From: Phymorhynchus buccinoides
Taxonomy: Eukaryota > Mollusca > Gastropoda > Neogastropoda > Raphitomidae
DNA: 64,000 nucleotides
Reading direction: 5' to 3'
Assembly (NCBI GenBank): GCA_017654935.2
Contig: CM065713.1
Location: 22,943,385-23,007,384, forward strand
Shown here: piece by piece, positions 30,501-39,590 of the stretch
How positions within the stretch are numbered: position 1 is the stretch's first letter
Layout of the letters: every line of letters starts with the position of its first letter
Notes under the pieces: model-generated
Database searches by the model: none
What the model saw: only the letters and a program-made list of their open reading frames with translations
What the model was told of the DNA's origin: nothing
Made by a program: the position numbers and the translations under genes

Positions 30501-30874
30501 ACCATCTGTGTGACCCAGGGCCACTGACCCTGCTGCACTGCCCAGTGAACAACGCTGTCCAGCTCTTCACCGCTGAGCTGGGGCTCCATCAGCTGCACCA
30601 CACCATGCCACTGATTGCAGTTCACCAGCTCCCTGACCAGTCCACTGGTCTGCTGCACTTCCTGGCCTTTCTTGAAGAGACGGACGGCCCAGTCCCACCG
30701 CTGGTCAGCTACGGCTTTGTCCATCACCTGCTTCAGCCAGGTCCAGCAGCTGTCCAGGTGACCCACAAGGTCTGCTGCCCTGTCCCACTCTGACCGCTGG
30801 ACACAGGCCATGAACTGGTCAAGCTGCGCACAGGACCATCCCGTAGCAACAGTCTCTGTCTCTGGAGAAGCCAT
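27599..30874 (-). CDS. Trp-repeat/ankyrin-like protein with C-terminal SOCS-box-like domain, diverged middle paralogue
   Basis: Single frame of 1091 codons. I chose the ATG at 30874 (context AAAAATGGCTTC); the open frame extends 10 codons further to a GTG. The architecture matches the other two genes: Trp-marked helical repeats in the first ~280 residues (RSEWDRAADLVGHL, DQRWDWAVRLFKK, AVQQGQWPWVTQMVD, AVDNGQWDLVLWLIERGV), a diverged middle, ankyrin-like VEMVGLCISAGL and ADMRIVKLLLACGAF near the C-terminus, then a SOCS-box-like end (CRLKHLARLEVSRSIG, SLPAPQPLKDLVNF). Ala again replaces the BC-box Cys, and the Cul5-box motif reads LPAP. It lacks the acidic/basic tail of the other copies. To about residue 270 the DNA is nearly identical to copies 1 and 3, silent sites included; after that roughly 60% of residues agree by eye. 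Confidence 0.9.
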   Translation of the reverse strand: MASPETETVATGWSCAQLDQFMACVQRSEWDRAADLVGHLDSCWTWLKQVMDKAVADQRWDWAVRLFKKGQEVQQTSGLVRELVNCNQWHGVVQLMEPQLSGEELDSVVHWAVQQGQWPWVTQMVDRAGGSGRWSEWLCQQAVDNGQWDLVLWLIERGVPGQLRNSLLQCALGHQHVQCTATLMDLGVSKHCREEGLRQQISAGHGDFVLEVVRKVRDPDLTDFVLRECTNQSQWTLVSGLVNEGLSVAQMENVCNQAVADQQWSIVLQLLRDGVSPSEFTVNEVFENKKARDLLDLFPAGSVPEGLKGLMLMASIRHGLGDLALQILQRESVSDSELMEAIKYAVHVRDEPLFLKLITEYPRARRVFKQKFVHQHWKESLQPSDHDDAEVRFIFNALFFEGEKDLALFVATSVKISFPPIDNFCWNEWNRFDSKPKKFSYALTKLHEFDLKNYYFFVEEKYKDPEISKSKRSFLFRHTIQMEAAKLTIYLCEYGASRKDLKFAYWSLIQGEMNQDLFYKILFKLGKEERNWLRRHAVKCSMKEYFKRRTDSSLQIFSSQFLSCCDKELGYEIFGKAITKSVKLNCADCFVMLCTLGLGGPNYEEEFHVQHEERAFAYNLAFDGKRSHFIAGLCKEVSAKYDCLYEDEILQLSEMIIEREAWRLLGVVSAGTKDLIFGDKVFELMERFVLKMLSDQRVWPDIAATLEQWISWCDVGEERLKRMLCSMEKKIAGGQWLVTVSSVTQWCVDNGHARLAFFLALVTKEMEMLRTVVTTFSSMKFCDSMLWRAVDVSAGERNFFTTAALMKLWPASSRYYVETFWKRCHHLLYYRCSLARACELEGLVHWALVLMTSSGYILEKHHLCQNHHVLDFLLKWAVESMEWTIARELAPRCMDSNILEVALSRAFTYSQDILAELVIGRVDATVCYDEDYAHNWFYRAVKADRHVRVEMVGLCISAGLCTMEREDDRDHYNCALSEALRAADMRIVKLLLACGAFSHKRLLTVKEDGMPQYLGIFRNETLIDKRRTCLRWIKEAASTPCRLKHLARLEVSRSIGCQPGRSDRIRSLPAPQPLKDLVNFKDVVSMNLRLC

Positions 30875-30935
30875 TTTTACAAGAAAAGCAGTGTGATGGC
30901 TCACAGCAAACAGACCCTGCTCTTCTGCTGTGTGC

Positions 30936-30983
30936 TCAGATTGACGCCATCGCTGGCTGAAGGTCAGGGGTCATGACTGTCAT
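30936..30983 (-). CDS. Upstream ORF (15 codons) in the gene 2 leader
   Basis: On the minus strand an ATG at 30983 opens 15 codons ending TGA at 30936, with two more in-frame ATGs inside. It lies between the proposed splice acceptor and the main ATG. The equivalent leaders of genes 1 and 3 contain no ATG. If transcribed, it could reduce initiation at the main start codon. Confidence 0.45.
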   Translation of the reverse strand: MTVMTPDLQPAMASI

Positions 30984-30993
30984 TGATGAACCC

Positions 30994-31010
30994 TTGTCCT
31001 GAAACACAGA
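30994..31010 (-). other. Likely 3' splice site in the 5'UTR of gene 2
   Basis: The minus strand reads TCTGTGTTTCAG then GACAAGGGTTC; the exon would start at 30998, 124 nt before the ATG. It aligns with the same site in genes 1 and 3, and similarity ends at the AG. Confidence 0.55.
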
Positions 31011-31034
31011 TGGCGAATACCATATCACTGAAAC

Positions 31035-31195
31035 AGTTGTCGTTGTCGTTGGCTTACCCTGGCTAAAAGACTCCCAGGGATCATCCCAACAGCGGAAGCA
31101 CTTGAACACTATGGTACAAGTGCATCAGCTACGGATGAGAACATTACGTGTGTGACCGTTTTTGATTACCCCGCCATGTGGGCAGCCACACTCCA
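31035..31195 (+). repeat. Dispersed repeat, opposite orientation to 12093-12265
   Basis: Contains GGGATCATCCCAACAGCGGA, GATGAGAACATTACGTGTGT and GATTACCCCGCCATGTGG, the complement of the 12093-12265 repeat, preceded by GTCGTTGTCGTTGG. Confidence 0.65.
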
Positions 31196-31626
31196 TCTTA
31201 ATTCATTTATATAGCTTTGCTTATTGCATGCGGTAAAAATATGATTTCAAATCAATCGTCAAAATAAAAAAATATTTGACTACAAACTTCAATACTGTCC
31301 AGGAGTTTTTTGAATTGGTTAGTAGATTGTGCTCTTTTAAAGTTAGGTGGCAGTGAGTTCCAGAGGTTAGCAACATGGTTACTAAAACAATGTTTTCGTT
31401 AGTATTAATACTATTATAATGTTGAATCTGTACCTTACCTTCTTGATTTCTAGTTTTACTGTATGTAGACACTGAAAATAGAGACTCAAAACTTATATCA
31501 TCTAAATTATTATAGATTTTATATACCTGAATGAGATCTCCTCTTACTAGTCTTAGTCTTACACGTCTTCCTTTCAATGACTGTAAATATAACAATTTTA
31601 ACTTCTCTTGATAGTTTAGATCTTTA

Positions 31627-31801
31627 TGCGTCATCAGTATGCGTCATCCATTCACTGCCGTCATTGTTAAGTTTAGTGTGTTGTCACCTCGTCAAAGTCT
31701 TTTTAAAGACGAAAATTTGGTTTTATTCGCCGTGTTTATTGTTTATTTCACCTTCATGTGCTTGTGTGAGTGTAGCGCTTTGATGTTTTTAGTTCAATTA
31801 T
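31627..31801. mobile_element. 175-bp insertion with 16-bp target duplication
   Basis: ATAGTTTAGATCTTTA occurs at 31611-31626 and again at 31802-31817, and removing the insert restores the RT frame (...KCCKDLNYQEKLK...). Duplications of this length are typical of LINE-driven retroposition or some viral-type integrases. The insert has no recognisable promoter box or tail, and its class is unknown. Confidence 0.8.
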
Positions 31802-31897
31802 ATAGTTTAGATCTTTACAACATTTAACAGTTTTTGTTGCCCTCCTCTGCACTCTTTCAATAGCCACTGACTGTCGCTTCAGGTAAGGGTACCATAT

Positions 31898-32158
31898 CAA
31901 AGACTGTACAGGGGAAGATAAACATCCGGTCTCTTTTCCCTATATGAGTAGTGAGGACAGAAACACTGGTTATGTCCCTTTGAAACGTGACACATTTTAC
32001 ACATCGATAGGCCAGTTGAATTCTCCGTTCAAGTTCCAGTCTGAGTTTTTGGATAGCCTCCACTGTGAATAGTGTACACGTCCGCACTAACGATAACTCT
32101 ATCAGCCCGGTTCGCCGAGCTTTTAAGCAATCCATCTTACCCTTTTAGAATATCTTTG
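31898..32158. mobile_element. 261-bp MITE, CAAAGA/TCTTTG ends, perfect 7-bp duplication
   Basis: Flanked by ACCATAT at 31891-31897 and 32159-32165, and inserted in the LINE between the codons for NTIW and YPYLK. It begins CAAAGACTGTACAGGGGAAG and ends AGAATATCTTTG. Because the empty site is known from the LINE frame, this copy defines the element's ends. Confidence 0.9.
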
Positions 32159-32304
32159 ACCATATTGTATTGCTGTATTCCAGATGTGGACGGATCATAG
32201 ACATGAACAACAATAAAAATGTTTCCTTGTTTAGATAAGTGAATGTTCTTTTGATTAACCCTAACATTTGGTTAGCTTTGTTGATAGCCTTTTGAATGCA
32301 AGTA

Positions 32305-32448
32305 CAGTGGAACCTCCCTTATAAGACCTCCCATTATAAGACTCCCTCCCACATAAGACCTACTTCTCTTTGTATGTATTAAAATTACCTCCCTTATAAG
32401 ACCTCATTTTGGATGATTTTTTTAAGGTTTTATAACGGAGATTCCACT
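32305..32448. mobile_element. TA-MITE, CAGTGGAACC ends
   Basis: Starts CAGTGGAACCTCCCTTATAA and ends GGAGATTCCACT, with TA outside both ends. The internal repeats of ACCTCCCTTATAAGAC are themselves inverted, so the whole element folds. TA sites suggest Tc1/mariner/pogo-type mobilisation. It interrupts the minus-strand LINE. Confidence 0.75.
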
Positions 32449-32658
32449 ATATCAAATGATAGCAAATCAAAAATAACTCCAAGGTCTTTCTCTTCTGCAC
32501 ATGGTGTTATATTTTGCACATCTTTATCAAGCTTCATACTGTATTCATGCTCGGGATTGTTTTTTCCTATATGCATTACTTTACACTTAGACACATTAAA
32601 ATATAAATTCCATTCATCTGACCATTTCTGTAAAACATTTCTGACATTTTGGTTAATA

Positions 32659-32834
32659 CAGTGGAACCCCCCTTATAAGACCTTCAAAAATCATCCAAAA
32701 TGAGGTCTTATAAGGGAGGGGTCTTATAAGGGAGGTAATTTTAATACTTACAAAGAAGGGCAATGTCTCAGAGAAGTAGGTCTTATGCGGGAGGGAGTCT
32801 TACAATGGGAGGTCTTATAAGGGAGGCTCCCCTG
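32659..32834. mobile_element. TA-MITE, same family, opposite orientation
   Basis: Starts CAGTGGAACCCCCCTTATAA and ends GGAGGCTCCCCTG followed by TA. It is the inverse of 32305-32448 with related internal text (AATCATCCAAAATGAGGTCT). It also interrupts the LINE. Confidence 0.75.
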
Positions 32835-33194
32835 TACAATGTTCTGATGTCTCATAGATCCCTTAGTGTCATCAGCAAAATATTTTACATGTACTTTGAA
32901 CATAATTTGGTAAATCATTTATGAAGATAACAGATAAAACTGGCCCGAGGATACTGCCCTGAGGACTACCACTAATTACATTTTTGTAGAGTATGTTGAT
33001 CTCACACGTACTTTTTGTTTTCTTCCAGTTAGAAATGCCATAATTCAGTCTAATAGACTGTTACAGGTTCCATATGTATTTAATTTTAAAAGTAACCTTT
33101 CACGAGGAACAGAATCAAAAGCTTTTTTAAAATCAAGGTAAATCATGTCTAATGAACAACTGTTGTCTAAAATACTCGTCAAATCGCAGCACAC

Positions 33195-33512
33195 GGTTTT
33201 AGAAGGCACCGTCCCTCTGGGGATGCTGGGGGGCTTTTGTAAAAATAGTTCCCCCACCTTCTGGAAGTTTGTGCTTGTAACTTCCTCCAATCTGCCACCC
33301 TCTTTGACTCTGCCTTTTTCCTTTGCTTTCTATCATCTACTGTCTTTCTGACTATTTTGCCCATTCTCCAGCCTTTTTTTTTCTCGAAAAAAAAAATCTT
33401 CCAAATAATTTTTTTCCCTTGAGCTCCTCCGAAATTGGAATGTGTCGGCTGTACGCAGTGGGGAGACCAGTGAAAACTGAAAACCGGACACATGTACATA
33501 CCTTACCCATTA
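33195..33512 (-). repeat. Dispersed repeat family P, near full length, minus strand
   Basis: Complement of 8738-9060: CCCCCACCTTCTGGAAGTTT, CTTGAGCTCCTCCGAAATTG, GAATGTGTCGGCTGTACGCA and onward to CCTTACCCATTATA. It marks the 5' truncation point of the minus-strand LINE. Confidence 0.7.
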
Positions 33513-33532
33513 TACCACTGTGCCACTATATG

Positions 33533-33642
33533 GTGTAGAGTGGCACAGCGGTATCGCGTTCGCTTCGTGTCAAGTAAACCCGAGTTCGAACCTGGATTTT
33601 TTCCTCTCATTCTGCACTAGGCCTTAACGGTCTGAACGTGGA

Positions 33643-33673
<31 letters not shown>

Positions 33674-33742
33674 CATGTGCCCATGCACTTAGCATACGCT
33701 AAACCCAGTGGCAACGAAAAAGTTGTCATTTGGTAAAAATTT

Positions 33743-33777
<35 letters not shown>

Positions 33778-33890
33778 ACAAAAATCGCATGCAAACTTTT
33801 TTTTTGAAAAATTGGGTGGCGCGCCTCTGGCTGCAACGCCTCTGTGACTATAAAGTACCTAATAATAACCTAATAATAATAATAATACAT
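33533..33890 (+). mobile_element. tRNA-headed SINE, plus strand
   Basis: Same family as 6941-7336 (GTGTAGAGTGGCACAGCGGT, GAGTTCGAACCTG, TTTCGGATGAGACGATAAAC, GGTGGCGCGCCTCTGGCTGC), with an internal deletion near the tail and an (AATAAT)n tail instead of CTAAT. It contains a long C run at 33747-33776. Confidence 0.85.
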
Positions 33891-33929
33891 TATGGCAATA
33901 TGGCCTGGGAACGCAGAAGAAGAAGAAGG

Positions 33930-35115
33930 CACCGATCATGTGAGACGCAGCTCCTGGAGCTGGTGAGCGAACTGCATGGTGGACAACTTGGAGGAGAACA
34001 AGCAGACAGACATCCTGGTCATGGATTTTGCTAAGGCATTTGATCGGGTCAACCACAGCCTCCTTCTCCACAAGTTGCACCCATACGACATCAGAAGGGA
34101 CGTAAATTGCTGGGTGAGAAACTTCCTTTCAGACAGACGCCAGGCAGTAGTGGTTGAGGGAGCACAGTCCGAATTTGTACCAGTCAAGTCAGGCGTGCCT
34201 CAGGGTTCAGTCCTTGGACCATGTCTTTTCTCGATGAACATCAACGACTTACCTGAAACAATGTCCTCAAACACAAGACTGTTCGCTGACGACACAGCAA
34301 TGCACAGGATAGCAGCCTCCCAGCAGAACCAAGAACAACCGCAACAAGACCTACATCTGGCAGAATGGGAGGAACGCTGGGGCATAAAGTTTCACCCAGG
34401 GAAGTGCACTGTCCTGCCTGTGTCCCCTGTCAAGTACCTGGGAATCAACATCCAAAAGGACATCAGTTGGGACACCCATGTTAAAAAAATAATAGCAAAG
34501 GCGAACAGAATGCTCAGGTTCCTGCATCACAACTTAAAGGTCAGCTTGACGGAACTGAGAGGACGAGCGTACCTGGCATTGGTCAGGCCCCTGCTCGAGT
34601 ATGCATGTTCCGTTTGGGACCTTTACACGAAGAGGCTTGTGGATAAGATCGAAGCAGTTCAGAGAAGGGCGTCTCGCTTTGTGCTCAACCGCTACCACAA
34701 CACCTCAAGCGTGAGTGACATATATATCTGTTTGGGTTGGCCCAAGCTGGAACAACGCAGGAAGGCTGACAATGCTGTATAAAATCCAGCACGACCTTGT
34801 CCAAGTCAGCAACAGCAGAATCCATCCAGTAATAAGCCGACAGAGAAGGGGACACAACCAGCAACTTAGTGTTATAGTGGGAATCACTCAAGAGCAGGTA
34901 AGCTGTACACGATCAGCACAGATGCTGTACACTGCCCAAATCTGAAAGCAAAGCTGGTGTCGCTTCCATCTCGGCAAAGGCGTGGTCACCACCTGCAGTT
35001 CCAGAGCATTCAGTGCCACACAAAATATAGATCCAACTCTTTCCTGAGGGAGTGGAACGAACTGTGGCAAGATTCTCTTGCAGCCTTCACTACTGAAGTG
35101 CGTGGCGCGTCAGGG
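33930..35115 (+). pseudogene. LINE reverse transcriptase relic (jockey/CR1-like), plus strand
   Basis: Starts in one frame with RSCETQLLELVSELH, shifts frame at ~33975, then runs open to 34782 with all core RT blocks: DILVMDFAKAFDRVNHSLLL, SGVPQGSVLGPCLF, FADDT (catalytic YADD-type box with Phe), KCTVLPVSPVKYLGI and YLALVRPLLEYACSVWD. The stretch between KC.VL and YLG is shorter than usual, an internal deletion. After a frameshift near 34780 the C-terminus continues (MLYKIQHDLVQV, then FLREWNELW near 35045). The N-terminal endonuclease is missing. Not functional. Confidence 0.9.
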
Positions 35116-35345
35116 TTGCAGGCTGCACACTATTAACACACCAGTTCCCTCCCCCCCCTCCCCTATCCCCTGACCCTTGTTTCCTACCACCACCACTGCC
35201 AACTGGAATGTGTCCACCATCGGAACCCCTCTTTTTCAGGTCAGGTAGTTAGGACATTAGGCCTCGCAGCCTCTTCACTGTCCTTTCATATTTGTTTGAA
35301 CTTTTGCACAGCTGAGAGGTTTTTATATTTTGTTTTTGGCAAATC
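35116..35345. other. Probable LINE 3'UTR remnant
   Basis: Follows the RT C-terminus: C-rich text (CCCTCCCCTATCCCC) and an AGGTCAGGTAGTTAGGAC segment. No gene. Confidence 0.4.
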
Positions 35346-35349
35346 TGCC

Positions 35350-35510
35350 TTTTAGTCATGCTCATATTGCAGTTTTTTTATGTTGGTGTATTTATCAAGG
35401 AGGTTTTTGAATTGTGTTAGATTCTGTGCTCGTTTAATATGTGCACGAAGAGTATTCCAAAACTTTGTTACTCTGCTAGAAAAGAATTTTTTCTTAATTT
35501 TAGTTCGGCT
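35350..35510 (-). pseudogene. LINE RT C-terminal fragment, minus strand
   Basis: The minus strand encodes KKFFSSRVTKFWNTLRAHIK and RAQNLTQFKNLLDKY then a stop, the FF..R...WN.LP end block of CR1/jockey-type RTs. It resembles the end of the minus-strand LINE at 31221-33168 and is probably a 5'-truncated insertion of the same family. Confidence 0.75.
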
Positions 35511-35814
35511 AGACTGGGTTAGTATTGAAATTAATCAGTTGTTACCTGGAACAAAGATTTAGTAGGCCTATTGCTATCACTGTGAAAAATTTGTGTGTTT
35601 ATGCTTTATCACTAATATTAGTAATAATATTAGATCCCATGAATTTTCAGTCTTTTTTTTTTTTAAGGTACCAGAATGGTCAGCTCATTGACCGTGGGCT
35701 CTTAAGTCTGAAGTTAAGAGAAGAAGAAGAGGATTTAACAACCAAATTCCTCAAAATTTGATTCAAATGTCGAAATGATTTTTGTTGTTGTTAGTATTTT
35801 ATACAACTAATATA

Positions 35815-36190
35815 GTATAGGAACGTTAGAATCTGGGTCAAACCGCAGCGATCTTTACCGTCTAAAAGTTTCACCCCGATTTTGCCGAAGTGCAAAACGG
35901 TCACCTCCTTTGCTTATTTTTATTGGTGGTTATTCTTGGCGCTGACCATCCGAGATTTCTTTCTTTCTGGAACAGTGGAAGCAGACACTAACCCGGTCAT
36001 TCGGGAACGATCTTTTTTTTACGCGAAGACGGACGATCGCGAGAGACAAGCGCTCCAATATTTGGGTCTGATTCCTCCGTCGCATACAACTGAACGGTAA
36101 ATCTGATCGTAATGAAATTAATAGCAAGATAGATTCAACCAATTTGCTACAAGTGTGCAAAATTTGGTGCATGTAAGTTTATAATCAGGT
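35815..36190 (+). repeat. Dispersed repeat also at 37340-37700 and 4190-4300
   Basis: Shared words include TTATTGGTGGTTATTCTTGG, GCGCTGACCATCCGAG, CATTCGGGAACGATCTTTTT and CGATCGCGAGAGACAAGCG. A 72-codon frame here has no family match. Unknown element class. Confidence 0.7.
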
Positions 36191-36239
36191 ACTTTGCGAG
36201 GTTAATCAAATCGGAGGTACCCTGCAGAAGAAATACCCT

Positions 36240-36423
36240 GCAGAAGAAAAGTCTCCGTCAATCTCACTCAGCTTCATGCGACATCCCTAGCCATAGAACT
36301 CAATACAGACAGTCCACTTTCTTTCCTCACACTATCCCGCAGTGGAACGGCCTCCCTGAGGAAGTTGCCTCCACCCAGTCCTTGGAGGCCTTCAAGAGGG
36401 GCCTCCAAAAGCACCTCTACTAA
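36240..36423 (+). pseudogene. LINE RT C-terminal fragment, plus strand
   Basis: Encodes FFPHTIPQWNGLPEEVAST and QSLEAFKRGLQKHLY then a stop, the WN.LP...SL..FK..L end of a LINE reverse transcriptase. The following CT/C-rich text (to ~36530) is likely its 3'UTR. Confidence 0.75.
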
Positions 36424-36960
36424 ACAACCATTCCTCTGCCTTCCCCTCCCCACCTCCAACCCCTGCATCCCCACACCTAAAAAAAAACACCCCAAAAAAC
36501 CCAGATGCCCCCCCCCCCCCCCCTTGTTTTTGCATGCATGTATTGTCCCCTAAATACAAATACTCCTGTGCATGCATCATGTGGGGCCAGTGTTTCCACG
36601 GTTGATCTGGGGGGGCTAAGCGGTCGTGCATGACACTCTACATGCATCATGTGTGGCCCTGGCCAGTCTGGGTACATTTAACAGTCGGGCATGACCTTTA
36701 ACTCGTCTTTCCCTCTATCACACACACCCACCCCACCCCAACCCCCCTCCTCCCAAATCAAATCCTCACATATTTAACTCTTTTTTTTCCGGTTTTAAAT
36801 TTCATTAATTCTTTCTACATGGTAAACTGTGTATCTGTGAATACTCAGTTATTTCCTGGCTGTCTTGCAATAATTTCTTTCTTTCTATTTCCCCATAATG
36901 TTATTATTTCGCTTTGTAGTTATTGTACTCTATCTTTTGCTATTTTTCTCTTTTTCGTAC
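36424..36960. other. Non-coding, C-rich then T-rich
   Basis: A C run at about 36508-36523 and two imperfect copies of CATGCATCATGTG.GGCC near 36570 and 36643. No gene seen. Confidence 0.5.
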
Positions 36961-36968
36961 TACCCCCT

Positions 36969-37205
36969 GTCGCATGAAAAAAGGTAGCTCGTAAAACAAA
37001 AAAGCTCGCTACTATGAGAGTCTGTATTTGCGACAACCACAAATTTCACTTTTTCTGTACTTTAACCATTTAACTAACTCTAACCCTAACCCAAACCCTA
37101 ACCCTAGAAAAAAGTGAAATTTGTGGTTCATGCTCAATGTCGCAAATATACACTGTTATAGGTAGCGATCTTTTTATTTTTACGAGCTACCTATTTTCAT
37201 GCGAC
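36969..37205. mobile_element. 237-bp foldback MITE with telomere-like centre, second family
   Basis: Inverted arms start GTCGCATGAAAAAAGGTAGC and end TACCTATTTTCATGCGAC. The inner arms ACCACAAATTTCACTTTTT and AAAAAGTGAAATTTGTGGT face each other. Between them is a degenerate CCCTAA array (CTCTAACCCTAACCCAAACC, then CTAACCCTAG). ACCCCCT is repeated outside both ends (36962-36968, 37206-37212), a 7-bp target duplication. Confidence 0.85.
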
Positions 37206-37339
37206 ACCCCCTAAAGTGCAGCAGAACCTTCAGCGTGTTGAAGTTGGCTGCTTAAGAGAAGAAGAAGACCATGTCCGACATTTTATTTTTCTTCTTGCCG
37301 CGTCACACTGACGATCGAGTGGATCTATAATATTATTAT

Positions 37340-37700
37340 TATAATGTAGGAACGACGGAATTAGGTCAAGCCGCAGCGATTTTTCTGGTTGAAAATCCGA
37401 ACCGCGATTTTGGCTATGTGCCAAACGGTCACTTCCTTTGCTTGTTTTTATTGGTGGTTATTCTTGGCGCTGACCATCCGAGTTTCTTTCTTTCGGGAAG
37501 CAGACACCTACTCTGTCATTCGGGAACGATCTTTTTTTACGCTAAGACGGCCGATCGCGAGAGACAAGCGATCCAATATTTGGGTCCAATTCATTCGTTT
37601 ATCATTTCTGAACGGTAATTATATAATTCTTTAAAACAAATGCTTAGTTACATTTAATTATTTTTCTACAAGTACACCAAATTTGGTGCATCTAGAATAA
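37340..37700 (+). repeat. Dispersed repeat, partner of 35815-36190
   Basis: Same words as 35815-36190. Its right part is where similarity to segment A resumes after A's left gap, so it belongs to the A' left boundary zone. Confidence 0.7.
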
Positions 37701-37982
37701 ATCTCAATGCTGCTCAAGGTCTCCACAAGTCGGGAGGTGTTACGTCGAAGACTGTCGGACATGTTTTCTGTCACGCGCATGTTGATGTTGCGATCTTGTG
37801 AGTCGCACAAAAAGCTTAGGCCAAATCTGTCTAATGTTTGGGGTTGATGTTTCCCCTTTGAATAAGCTTTATTTTGGTACCAATGTTTTGTTTATTGGTA
37901 AAAAAAAGAAAAAGTTATGGCTGTTTTATTCATCCAAACCTTGATACGGTAAGGGCCGGTAATCTTGATCAACTTTTTCTTA

Positions 37983-38330
37983 TATAGCTCATGTAAAAAA
38001 AGCTAACATTTTAAAACGTCGTAACTTTCTCAATTTTCGACTGATTTTGATAATTTGGGTATCATTTTAAAGGTCTTGTCGGGCTCTTTCCAATGACATA
38101 AATTTCATTAGGATTTGACAAAAAGTACACATTTTTTTAAAATTTTATAACCACCCTATTATAATGTACTATGTAGCTCATGTAAAAAAGGCTATCATTT
38201 TAAAACGTCGTAGCTTTCTCAATTTTCGACCGATTAATTTTGATAATTTGGGTATCATTTTAAAGGTCTTTTCGAGCTCTTTCCATTGACATAAATTTCA
38301 TTAGATTAGGATTTGACAATAAATAAATAA
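37983..38330. repeat. Tandem pair, ~185-bp unit, single in copy A
   Basis: Units beginning near 37983 and 38167 share CTCATGTAAAAAA, CATTTTAAAACGTCGTA, TCTCAATTTTCGAC and GGGTATCATTTTAAAGGTCT. Copy A has one degenerate unit (4562-4745), so the number changed after the segments separated. Confidence 0.8.
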
Positions 38331-38346
38331 AATAAATTGTTTTACC

Positions 38347-38568
38347 TTGGTTAGGATCAATTTGCAGGACCCACTTAATGCATCTTACAATGAAAATGCT
38401 TTTCGTTGGACACTTTCACTTTGCAGCAGAATCTTCAACGTGATGAACATCATGAAGTTGGCTGAAGAAGAAGTTCAAAAAGAAGAAGTAGGTCTGGTTT
38501 CTTTCCTATTTGAAACAGGGCCACCTGCGACAGGGCCTAGCATTTCCCACACGGAAGTGCATCAGTAA
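38347..38568 (+). other. Short open frame (~73 codons), unrecognised
   Basis: Intact counterpart of the broken frame at 4811-5040. Contains FNVMNIMKLAEEE and SFLFETGPPATGPSISH. No family recognised, and no start or splice evidence; possibly repeat-derived. Confidence 0.3.
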
Positions 38569-39132
38569 CACAGCCTAGTTATCGCCCTTTCACTATAAAC
38601 GGTCCGAGTCCGCAGGTGAAAAATCACAAACAAAAACATACACACAGAAACAATACAGAGAGAGAGAGAGAGAGAGAGAGACACACACATGAATGAATGC
38701 GCATGTGCACACACACACACACACACTGATGCGCGCGCACACACACGCACACGCACACACACAGACACATGCGTGCACACACATACATCAAATTAAATTG
38801 AATACATAACAAACCACTCAGTGATAAAGTATTTTCAAAATGCAAGATTTATTCAAATAAATTTGTGACCATAGTTATATTCAGTCAGCTTTTTGCATTG
38901 CAAAACCTCATTGTCAATATACATACAGTGTACCAACAACTAAGAATCTTGAATAAAAACAAAGAAAACAAGAGGCAAAGCCTTCAAGGCTCACTCGAAC
39001 AGGCACACGTGGGACAACAACAAAGATTGAGGGGGGTGTCTAAAGTACAAAACTGCCAGTAAAATTTTAAAGTACAAATGAAACTATCGTTAATGGATAC
39101 AACTAACAGAGAAAAAGAAAAAAAAAGTAACC

Positions 39133-39199
39133 GTGCCGAGAATCGGACCCAGAACCCTTGGCATGACAGACAGACACTCTACCAATGAGCTATCGAGGC
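39133..39199 (-). repeat. tRNA-like element, copy A'
   Basis: Counterpart of 5629-5695 with a better A box (GATAGCTCATTGG). Stems remain poor. Confidence 0.5.
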
Positions 39200-39590
39200 T
39201 TTCAGTGTTGATGAGTTTCTTAACTCATGTTGCCTGTTGAATACTCTCTAACCCACTAATCTAAAATGTTATCTGTTTACAGTGTTGTTTTAAGTATTTA
39301 ATTACTCAAATCATTATTGTTTGAAAGCTTGCATAGCGTTAAAGTTTGAAGATTAGACCACGGACGCAACACACACACACACACACATCCGAACAACCAT
39401 CATACTATAGACTCACTTTGTGTTAACTTCGTTAACACGAGTGAGCCAAAAAGTGAAAAAGAAACGCGCACACATATAGACATAAAAATTCAAGACGCAA
39501 GACCCCAAACCAAAATTGCAGAGACAAAAATTAGGAGAATGGACATTCAATCAACTCAATTTCATATAATGGTAAAATACCAGCCTTTAA

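Larger units (their letters stand above)
31221..33168 (-). pseudogene. LINE reverse transcriptase relic split by four insertions
   Basis: Reading minus-strand from ~33168: YLDFKKAFDSVPRERLLLKL (RT active-site block A), SGSPQGSILGPVL (32950 region), KWSDEWNLYFNVSKCKVMHI and EEKDLGVIF (32640-32460), MIRPHLEYSNTIWS (~32200-32160), YPYLKRQSVAIERVQRRATK (31890-31830), then LNYQEKLKLLYLQSLKGRR and GDLIQVYKI (31611-31500). The C-terminal LWNSLP block (near 31350) is in another frame. This order is the RT and thumb of a CR1/L2/jockey-type LINE. The breaks coincide with elements at 32659-32834, 32305-32448, 31898-32158 and 31627-31801, plus frameshifts, so it is dead. The endonuclease part is absent. 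Confidence 0.85.

Noticed and set aside
33976..34782. A live reverse transcriptase gene
   Set aside because: Frameshifts at both ends, an internal deletion and no endonuclease domain.
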